DNA of 5,988 nucleotides from Flavobacteriaceae bacterium. GTDB taxonomy: Bacteria; Bacteroidota; Bacteroidia; Flavobacteriales; Flavobacteriaceae. This document shows, in pieces, positions 1 through 4,940 of the stretch. The notes beneath the pieces are model-generated. The model was not told the origin of the DNA. It did no database searches and was given only the letters and a program-made list of their open reading frames with translations. The DNA lies in contig JAURDG010000094.1 in the NCBI GenBank assembly GCA_030828025.1, positions 1 through 5,988 of the forward strand. Direction: 5' to 3'. Each line of letters opens with the position of its first letter. Position 1 is the stretch's first letter. A program made the position numbers and the translations under genes.

Positions 1-739
1 CCATATTAACCACGCCAAAGCCACGAATACCTGGTGTGTCCACAATACGTGCATCAAAATCCAAATCGTGCATCTCGGCAAAGGTAGTGGTGTGTTGCCC
101 CTGCTGGTGTTGCGAAGAAATTTCAGCCGTTTTAATGTTAAGCCCTGGTGCCAAACTGTTCACAAGCGTTGATTTGCCCACGCCACTATGTCCTGAAAGC
201 ATACAGGTTTTGCCCCGCATCAATGATATTACATCTGCCAAATTAGTCCCTTTTAAAGCTGATATTTCCAAGCAGGTGTAGCCAATAAGTTCGTACACTT
301 TTTTTAATTCCTGCACTTGTTGCAGCTCTTCGGCAGTATAGCTGTCCTCTTTGTTGAACAACAACACGGTCTCTATTCCATAAGCCTCTGCCGTAGCCAA
401 AAACCGATCGATAAATGCGGGATAGGTTGGTGGATTACTCATAGTCACCAACAAAAAAGCACAGTCGATATTCGCTGCAATGATGTGGATTTGTTTGGAC
501 AAATTCACAGACTTGCGGACGATATAATTCTTGCGCTCATGAATGTGGGTAATGACGCCTTGCACACCATCTTGTGTGTCTTTGCATGTAATATCAACAA
601 CATCGCCGACGGCTACAGGATTGGTACTGGTAAGTCCCTCAATCCGAAACTTACCCATGATGCGGCAAGGAACAAGGTTCCCTGCTGCATCCTTTACATG
701 ATACCAGCTACCCGTTGATTTGTACACGACTCCCGTCAT
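1..739 (-). CDS. rsgA: Ribosome small subunit-dependent GTPase A, RsgA (3' end beyond window)
   Basis: RsgA is a circularly permuted GTPase that binds the 30S subunit and helps its late maturation. Translating the minus strand from the ATG at 737-739 gives 246 open codons up to the window edge. An N-terminal OB-fold region (about residues 1-75) is followed by the permuted GTPase motifs in the order diagnostic for this family: G4 NKED (129-132), G5 SAL (160-162), P-loop GHSGVGKST (183-191), switch I GQHTTT (214-219) and G3 DTPG (234-237). The usual C-terminal zinc-binding domain lies outside the window. The gene starts 34 bp after the DAHPS-CM stop with no terminator-like hairpin between, so it is probably cotranscribed with the aromatic operon. 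Switch I usually reads GRHTTT; Gln replaces Arg here. Identification is firm; completeness cannot be judged. Confidence 0.95.
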   Translation of the reverse strand, partial: MTGVVYKSTGSWYHVKDAAGNLVPCRIMGKFRIEGLTSTNPVAVGDVVDITCKDTQDGVQGVITHIHERKNYIVRKSVNLSKQIHIIAANIDCAFLLVTMSNPPTYPAFIDRFLATAEAYGIETVLLFNKEDSYTAEELQQVQELKKVYELIGYTCLEISALKGTNLADVISLMRGKTCMLSGHSGVGKSTLVNSLAPGLNIKTAEISSQHQQGQHTTTFAEMHDLDFDARIVDTPGIRGFGVVNM

Positions 740-773
740 AGCATCAAATTAACGGATTTTTGGATTAACCGCA

Positions 774-1856
774 TTAGCCGTTGATAATCTCCTCTTGGTG
801 GTTGATGGATTCTTGGTGGATCGCCTTAAAAATGCGAAGTATAAATTCTTCGCTCAAACCCTTTTCTTCTCCATCCAAAATCATTTTGCCTAAAATCTCG
901 TTCCAACGCTTCGATTGCAATACCGCCACATTATGGGATTTTTTTAATGCGCCTATTTCGTTGGAAACTTTCATTCGCTTGCCTAAACTCTCAAGCAAAT
1001 TCGCATCAATCAAATCAATTTGCGTACGCAGCGTGTTGAGTTTGTTTTTGTATTCGGCATCGTCATCCGTTTCTTTTCGGATTTTTAAATCCTGCATCAT
1101 TTGTACAAGCGTATCTGGCGTGATTTGCTGTGCTGCATCACTCCAAGCATTGTCCGGATCCCAATGCGACTCTACCATCAATCCATCAAAATTTAGGTCT
1201 AGTGCTGTTTGGCAAATGTCTTGTAAAATATCACGACGACCCGCAATGTGTGATGGATCACAAATCAACGGCAAATCAGGGAATCTGTTTTGTAGCTCCA
1301 CAGCAATCTGCCACTCGGGATTGTTTCGGTATTTTGTTTTTTCATAGGTCGAAAATCCTCTGTGAATCACGCCCAGATTTTTAATGTTGGCGGTGTGCAA
1401 GCGTTCAATGCCGCCAAGCCACAACGACAAGTCAGGGTTTACTGGATTTTTGACCAATACAATCTTATCGGTGCCTTCTAAGGCATCGGCAATCTCTTGA
1501 ACAATAAATGGGCTTACTGTCGAACGAGCACCAATCCATAAAATGTCGATATCATGCTCCAACGCCAATTGCACATGTGCGCGATTGGCAACTTCCGTAC
1601 AGGTCAGAAGGCCAGTTTCTTCTTTAACACGTTGCAACCATTTTAGACCAATGGCACCAACACCTTCAAAGTTTCCGGGACGAGTACGTGGTTTCCAAAT
1701 GCCTGCCCGATAGGCAGTTACGTCCGTACCTTTTAGTTGATGTGCAATCTTAAGCACTTGTTCTTCGGTTTCCGCACTACATGGTCCTGCGATGACGAGT
1801 GGGTGGTCAAGCTCAAAATCATTAAGCCATTGACGCATTGTTGGATTGTTTTCCAT
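774..1856 (-). CDS. Bifunctional DAHP synthase (type I beta) / chorismate mutase (AroQ), 360 aa
   Basis: This cytosolic enzyme catalyses the first step of the shikimate pathway (phosphoenolpyruvate plus erythrose 4-phosphate to DAHP) and also the chorismate-to-prephenate step. The DAHPS domain covers about residues 1-260: GPCSAE (24-29, metal ligand Cys26), KPRT (55-58), IGAR (108-111), VKNP (135-138), HRG (165-167), DPSH (200-203, His203), and metal ligands Glu229 and Asp240, whose spacing matches the Thermotoga enzyme. A charged linker (about 260-270) leads to an all-helical AroQ chorismate mutase (about 270-355) with Arg277, Arg294, Lys305, Arg317 and Gln354 at the active-site positions of the E. 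coli domain. No N-terminal ferredoxin-like/ACT regulatory domain is present. C-terminal CM fusions of this kind are known in Prevotella and Porphyromonas, where the mutase domain also mediates feedback by prephenate. The gene lies 8 bp after tyrA, so translation is probably coupled. Confidence 0.95.
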   Translation of the reverse strand: MENNPTMRQWLNDFELDHPLVIAGPCSAETEEQVLKIAHQLKGTDVTAYRAGIWKPRTRPGNFEGVGAIGLKWLQRVKEETGLLTCTEVANRAHVQLALEHDIDILWIGARSTVSPFIVQEIADALEGTDKIVLVKNPVNPDLSLWLGGIERLHTANIKNLGVIHRGFSTYEKTKYRNNPEWQIAVELQNRFPDLPLICDPSHIAGRRDILQDICQTALDLNFDGLMVESHWDPDNAWSDAAQQITPDTLVQMMQDLKIRKETDDDAEYKNKLNTLRTQIDLIDANLLESLGKRMKVSNEIGALKKSHNVAVLQSKRWNEILGKMILDGEEKGLSEEFILRIFKAIHQESINHQEEIING

Positions 1857-1864
1857 AGGTTTAT

Positions 1865-2710
1865 TTATTTATGTTCTAAAATTGTTTTTATTCTATTGAT
1901 GTTTTTCATTTCGGCCAATAGTTCCTCGTGGGCATTAGCAGCCAGTTTTTCTTTGAATTCATTCATATTTAAAATGTATTCCTCCAAAGTTTCTAGAACA
2001 TTCTGTTTGTTTTGAGCAAAAATTGGCATCCACATTTCAGGTGAACTCTTGGCCAAGCGCACCGTAGAAGCAAATCCACTGCCTGCCATATCAAAGATGT
2101 TTTGCTCGTCAGTCTCTTTTTCCAAGACTGTTTTTCCAAGCATAAATGAAGTGATGTGCGACAAATGCGACACATAAGCAATATGTTTGTCGTGAGCGAT
2201 GGGGTTCATTTCTCGAACATGCATCTCCAACTGCGCAAATAAATTTTTCGCACGAACCAAAAGCTCAGGATGTGTTTTTGCTGTTTCACACAACATGATG
2301 GTTTTATTCTTATACAAATTAGGTATAGCGGCATCAGGACCCGAATATTCCGTTCCTGCTATGGGATGGGCTGCCAAAAACTGTTGGCGTTTGGGATGAT
2401 TTTTTACTGCTTCACAAATCGCCGATTTGGTAGAACCAAAATCCACAACTAATGTCTGTTCCCCTACAACATCCAAAATTTTGGGTAATTGATTGGCAAT
2501 TGCTTCTACAGGGATAGACACAAAAACCCAATCCGCATCTTGCAAGTCATCAATATTCCCTTTTTGATGAATAAGCCCGAGTTCCAAAGCACGGTCTAAG
2601 GTTGCCTCTTTTCGACTAATACCTTCTAAAACAACATCAGGGTACATCTGCTGTAAATCCAACGAAAGCGAACCGTTCATCAAGCCAATACCAACAAAAC
2701 TCACCTTCAT
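1865..2710 (-). CDS. tyrA: Prephenate/arogenate dehydrogenase, TyrA family, 281 aa
   Basis: This enzyme carries out oxidative decarboxylation of prephenate (or arogenate) on the tyrosine branch. An N-terminal Rossmann domain starts with GIGLMNGS (7-14). The catalytic motif HPIAGTEYSG (115-124) supplies His115. SHLSH (181-185) supplies His185. TVRLAKSSPEMW (216-227) supplies Arg218 and Trp227. The spacing between these residues equals that of Aquifex TyrA (His147, His217, Arg250, Trp259). The segment after beta-2 reads GISRK (30-34) and lacks the acidic residue usual in NAD-specific relatives, which suggests NADP; this is an inference. No ACT or chorismate mutase domain is attached; the mutase is fused to the next gene's product instead. 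The start codon overlaps the aminotransferase stop as ATGA, and the DAHPS-CM gene follows after 8 bp. Prephenate versus arogenate as substrate cannot be decided from sequence alone. Confidence 0.93.
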   Translation of the reverse strand: MKVSFVGIGLMNGSLSLDLQQMYPDVVLEGISRKEATLDRALELGLIHQKGNIDDLQDADWVFVSIPVEAIANQLPKILDVVGEQTLVVDFGSTKSAICEAVKNHPKRQQFLAAHPIAGTEYSGPDAAIPNLYKNKTIMLCETAKTHPELLVRAKNLFAQLEMHVREMNPIAHDKHIAYVSHLSHITSFMLGKTVLEKETDEQNIFDMAGSGFASTVRLAKSSPEMWMPIFAQNKQNVLETLEEYILNMNEFKEKLAANAHEELLAEMKNINRIKTILEHK

Positions 2711-3855
2711 GACTTAATCCGTTTTAGTGCTTCGTTAATTCGTGCTTCGGATACGCAAAGCGAAAAGCGAATATAGCCTTCGCCTGCATTACCGAAAATG
2801 GTCCCCGGTGTAATAAAAATGTGTTTTTCTTTCAATATTTGATCTATATAGGTTTCGCTATCTGTAGCGCCTACGGGTAGTTTTGCCCAAACAAACATTC
2901 CTGCGGTATCTTTTTGATAGGTAGTGTTAAGTGCATCGGCAAGTTGCCACACCAACTTTCTTCGGTTTGAATACACCTCATTCATCTGTGCAAACCAATC
3001 GGCACTTTCGTTAAGTGCGGCAATAGCCCCTTGTTGAATGCCAAAAAACATTCCCGAATCCATATTGCTTTTGACTTTTAAAATGTCTTGAATATGCGTT
3101 TGGCTACCGCACACCATACCTACTCGCCAACCTGCCATATTGTACGCCTTGCTCAAGGATTGTAGTTCCAAAACCACCTCCATAGCTCCTGAAATTTGCA
3201 ACAGGCTCAACGGCTCGCTATTAAGAATATGCGCATAGGGATTGTCGTTAACAACAAGAATATCGTGCTGCTTGGCAAAGGCAATCAACTCCTCAAAAAA
3301 GGACATGGTGGCTTTGGCACCCGTGGGCATATGGGGGTAATTCACCCACATCAGTTTTACGCCTGATAAATCTTGCTTGGCTAATTCATTCAAATTTGGC
3401 AACCAATTTGTTGCAGCACTTAATGCATAAGGCACGGCATGGGCACCTACCAATTCAGTTACCGAAGCATAAGTTGGGTAGCCTGGATTGGGTATCAGCA
3501 CACCATCACCTTCGTTGAGGAATGCCATAGAAATATGCATGATGCCCTCTTTGGAGCCCATCAGCGGTAGCACCTCATGTGTAGCATCTAGGGATACACC
3601 AAAAAAGTTTTGGTAGTAATCCGCAATGGCTTGACGCAACTCGGGCGTACCTTGATAGCTTTGGTATTTGTGCGCCGTAGGATGTGAAAGGCTTTGCGTA
3701 AGTGCCTCAACAACCGATTGCGGGGGTGCCAAATCGGGGCTACCAATACCCATATTGATGATATCCTTACCCCCGGCGATGAGTCCACGCACTTCGCGTA
3801 ACTTCCTAGAAAAGTAGTATTCTTGAACGCTATGTAACCTGTTTGCAGCTCTCAT
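2707..3855 (-). CDS. Class I/II PLP-dependent aminotransferase of the aromatic operon, 382 aa
   Basis: This is a fold-type I pyridoxal-phosphate aminotransferase. Its expected role, from its position between pheA and tyrA, is transamination of phenylpyruvate and 4-hydroxyphenylpyruvate, or of prephenate itself. Visible motifs are GSKEG (100-104, phosphate-binding loop), NPGYPTY (123-129), NYPHMPTG (172-179), NDNPY (203-207, Asp204 to the pyridine nitrogen and Tyr207), SLSKAYNMAGWR (233-244, Schiff-base Lys236 and phosphate-binding Arg244), and YIRFS (361-365, Arg363 for the substrate carboxylate). The length is normal for the family. Oddly, the Asn of the HNPTG motif, which contacts the cofactor O3' in aspartate aminotransferase, is Met176 here. 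The sequence resembles DapL/DapC-like and aspartate aminotransferase-like members, so automatic annotation may call it LL-diaminopimelate or aspartate aminotransferase. It overlaps pheA and tyrA by ATGA at both ends, implying translational coupling. The fold is certain; the substrate is inferred. Confidence 0.9.
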   Translation of the reverse strand: MRAANRLHSVQEYYFSRKLREVRGLIAGGKDIINMGIGSPDLAPPQSVVEALTQSLSHPTAHKYQSYQGTPELRQAIADYYQNFFGVSLDATHEVLPLMGSKEGIMHISMAFLNEGDGVLIPNPGYPTYASVTELVGAHAVPYALSAATNWLPNLNELAKQDLSGVKLMWVNYPHMPTGAKATMSFFEELIAFAKQHDILVVNDNPYAHILNSEPLSLLQISGAMEVVLELQSLSKAYNMAGWRVGMVCGSQTHIQDILKVKSNMDSGMFFGIQQGAIAALNESADWFAQMNEVYSNRRKLVWQLADALNTTYQKDTAGMFVWAKLPVGATDSETYIDQILKEKHIFITPGTIFGNAGEGYIRFSLCVSEARINEALKRIKS

Positions 3856-4676
3856 TTGGCAAGTTTGTTTTTATAGATCCCCAATACTTTTAAGGATTCG
3901 GTCATGATTTCCAATAGCTGTACCGCTTTGGTGTAAAACGCCAATTCATCAAAGGTTACATCGACAAAAAAGGAGTATTTCCACGGAGTTTCTACCACAG
4001 GCATGGACTGAATTTTGGTCAGGTTGAGTTTGCAATCGCTAAGCACATTGAGTACTGCTGCCAAACTACCTCGCTTGTGATCGAGGATAAATTTTAAGGA
4101 TGCCTTATCCGCATTTTCAGAAGTCTCGGGCGTGGTTTTTACCACCACGAATCGCGTAGCATTATTTTCAATACTGTGAATGTTTGGTGCAACAATGTCT
4201 AATCCATACAATTCGGCAGCTGTGCGGGAGGCAATAGCCCCCAAACCACTGATGTGTTTTTCGGCAATACGCTGTGCAACCTCCGCCGTATCGTCGTCTT
4301 CAATGAGTTTGATGTGCGGTTGGGTCGCAAAAAAATCTTTACACTGCAACAAAGCCATAGGGTGCGACGCCACTTCTTTGATGTGCTCGATGCGGGTTCC
4401 AGGCAGAGCCATCAGCTGATGCTCGATACGGATATACGCCTCGGCAACGATATGCAGTTGGTGTTTGTCAATAAGGGCGTAGTTCGGAATAATGGAACCT
4501 GCAATGGAATTTTCGAGTGCCATAACACCAGCCTGGGACTGCCCCGACGTTACCGATGCCACCAAAGCATCGAACGACAGGCACTCGTCCAGATTGATGT
4601 CGGCACCAAAAAGCTGCACCGCCACCTCGTGGTGGTACGATCCCTTGATTCCCTGTATGGCAATTTTACTCTTCAT
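3852..4676 (-). CDS. pheA: Prephenate dehydratase with C-terminal ACT domain, 274 aa
   Basis: This monofunctional enzyme converts prephenate to phenylpyruvate on the phenylalanine branch. The catalytic domain (about 1-180) begins IAIQGIKGSYHHEVA (5-19) and contains LENSIAGSI (54-62), SHPMALLQC (104-112) and the catalytic NNATRF (171-176, Thr174-Arg175-Phe176). An ACT domain (about 193-270) starts at KFILDHKRGSLAAVL; its effector-loop motif reads IQSMP (222-226) where the E. coli-type enzyme has ESRP. I chose the ATG at 4674-4676. The in-frame ATG 24 nt further upstream lies in the loop and 3' arm of the attenuator hairpin and would add MFGVFLCS, which has no counterpart in the family as I know it. 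The start codon sits 7 nt after the terminator T-tract, so premature termination would remove the whole gene. It is the first structural gene of the operon and ends in an ATGA overlap with the aminotransferase. Confidence 0.94.
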   Translation of the reverse strand: MKSKIAIQGIKGSYHHEVAVQLFGADINLDECLSFDALVASVTSGQSQAGVMALENSIAGSIIPNYALIDKHQLHIVAEAYIRIEHQLMALPGTRIEHIKEVASHPMALLQCKDFFATQPHIKLIEDDDTAEVAQRIAEKHISGLGAIASRTAAELYGLDIVAPNIHSIENNATRFVVVKTTPETSENADKASLKFILDHKRGSLAAVLNVLSDCKLNLTKIQSMPVVETPWKYSFFVDVTFDELAFYTKAVQLLEIMTESLKVLGIYKNKLAK

Positions 4677-4683
4677 ACTGCAT

Positions 4684-4713
4684 AAAAAAACCCCGAACAT
4701 TTGCTCAGGGTTT
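4684..4713 (-). terminator. Intrinsic terminator of the aromatic operon attenuator
   Basis: On the minus strand AAACCCTGAGC (4713-4703) pairs with GTTCGGGGTTT (4698-4688) around the loop AAAT. That gives 11 consecutive pairs, two of them G-U. The downstream arm runs directly into a T-tract (seven T at 4690-4684). It lies between the leader ORF and the pheA start codon at 4676, so it can only act as a conditional attenuator. Its 5' arm is shared with the antiterminator. Confidence 0.9.
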
Positions 4714-4745
4714 ACAATTCGTTTTTAAACACATTACACACCCTG
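4706..4745 (-). promoter_or_regulatory. Antiterminator hairpin, mutually exclusive with the attenuator terminator
   Basis: CAGGGT (4745-4740) pairs with ACCCTG (4711-4706). After one G-A mismatch, TGTAAT (4738-4733) pairs with ATTGTA (4718-4713) with two G-U wobbles. A small inner GTT/AAC stem may extend the loop. ACCCTG is also the core of the terminator 5' arm, so only one of the two hairpins can form. The 5' arm begins at the base right after the leader-peptide stop codon, so a ribosome at that stop would cover it and leave the terminator free to fold. The structure was found by eye; no folding energy was computed. Confidence 0.8.
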
Positions 4746-4767
4746 CTACTTTCCGCTATAGAAGTAG
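4746..4767 (-). promoter_or_regulatory. Small hairpin within the leader ORF, possible pause hairpin
   Basis: CTACTTC (4767-4761) can pair with GAAAGTAG (4753-4746) around the loop TATAGCG, with one bulged A. It covers codons 11-17 and the stop codon of the leader peptide and ends exactly where the antiterminator begins, so the two could stack. It may pause RNA polymerase until the first ribosome catches up, as hairpin 1:2 does in the trp leader. It does not itself sequester the antiterminator arm. Confidence 0.5.
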
Positions 4768-4799
4768 TAAAAAGGCGTATAATAAGTGTTGTTTTTCAT
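4746..4799 (-). CDS. Aromatic-rich attenuation leader peptide, 17 aa
   Basis: ATG at 4797-4799 opens a 17-codon frame ending at TAG (4746-4748) and encoding MKNNTYYTPFYYFYSGK. Seven of 17 residues are aromatic pathway products: Tyr6, Tyr7, Tyr11, Tyr12, Tyr14, Phe10 and Phe13. There is no Trp. This composition, between a promoter and a terminator that precedes pheA, is the signature of ribosome-mediated attenuation as in the classical enterobacterial trp and pheA leaders. When charged tRNA-Tyr or tRNA-Phe is scarce, a ribosome should stall around codons 10-14, keep the antiterminator arm free and let polymerase read into pheA. When supply is ample, the ribosome reaches the stop codon, covers that arm and termination follows. 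The ATG lies only about 0-4 nt from the predicted transcription start, so translation probably begins on a leaderless or nearly leaderless mRNA. The ORF is too short for ordinary gene callers. Confidence 0.88.
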   Translation of the reverse strand: MKNNTYYTPFYYFYSGK

Positions 4800-4806
4800 T
4801 AGAGTG

Positions 4807-4814
4807 CAAATATA
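4807..4814 (-). promoter_or_regulatory. Promoter of the phe/tyr operon (Bacteroidota -7 box)
   Basis: TATATTTG on the minus strand fits the Bacteroidota sigma-70 -7 consensus TAnnTTTG exactly and is followed by C, as is common. The -33 region falls in a T-tract (the minus-strand side of A4831-4837) with no clear TTG, so that element is weak. The expected start is at about 4800-4803, 0-4 nt before the leader-peptide ATG. Confidence 0.75.
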
Positions 4815-4828
4815 GACCCAAAACTGAA

Positions 4829-4846
4829 ATAAAAAAATTTTTTTAT
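4829..4846. repeat. 18-bp A/T palindrome (A7T7 core)
   Basis: ATAAAAAAATTTTTTTAT is a perfect palindrome of 9-bp arms lying between the two divergent promoters. It covers the expected -33 region of the phe/tyr promoter. A7T7 tracts bend DNA and can act as UP-like elements. The lack of GC in the stem argues against a terminator. Confidence 0.5.
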
Positions 4847-4860
4847 ATTTATTGTCAGAA

Positions 4861-4920
4861 TGCCCTAAAATCTATGCTACTACCCGTACGCCTACGTGAT
4901 TTTAGAATATTTTTGGGGCA
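4861..4920. repeat. Nested inverted repeat overlapping the lipoprotein promoter
   Basis: The outer arms are TGCCCTAAAA (4861-4870) and TTTTGGGGCA (4911-4920), with one G-U-compatible mismatch. The inner arms CTAAAATC (4865-4872) and GATTTTAG (4898-4905) are a perfect 8 bp. The arms share bases, so they are alternative pairings if transcribed. The outer right arm overlaps the plus-strand -7 box, which makes an operator plausible. No regulator is known. Confidence 0.4.
4908..4915 (+). promoter_or_regulatory. Probable promoter of the lipoprotein gene (-7 box)
   Basis: TATTTTTG matches TAnnTTTG and lies 25 bp before the lipoprotein start codon, giving an expected start near 4920 and a 5' leader of about 20 nt. 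No clear -33 TTG is visible, so support rests on the -7 box and its position. Confidence 0.5.
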
Positions 4921-4940
4921 TTTAATTTAGTTAGTTAGAT

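Noticed and set aside
36..718. Two plus-strand ORFs of 81 and 133 codons
   Set aside because: They lie antisense to rsgA, whose GTPase motifs are unmistakable, and their proteins show no recognisable domain.
740..773. Repeated CGGTTAAT / CCGTTAAT between DAHPS-CM and rsgA
   Set aside because: These are direct, not inverted, repeats of 8 bp with a mismatch, too little to call a regulatory site.
781..1384. Plus-strand ORFs of 188 and 84 codons
   Set aside because: They are antisense to the conserved DAHPS-CM gene; the composition is typical of a shadow frame.
4666..4683. Five-codon ORF (MQYEE) starting just after the terminator T-tract and overlapping the pheA start out of frame
   Set aside because: It is very short, and no feature suggests it is translated. 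It could affect pheA initiation but there is no evidence.
4254..4728. Plus-strand ORFs of 143 and 78 codons over pheA
   Set aside because: They are antisense to pheA with no domain or promoter; one runs through the attenuator hairpin.
4829..4846. A7T7 palindrome as a bidirectional terminator
   Set aside because: The stem has no GC pairs, and it lies upstream of both divergent promoters with no gene ending there.
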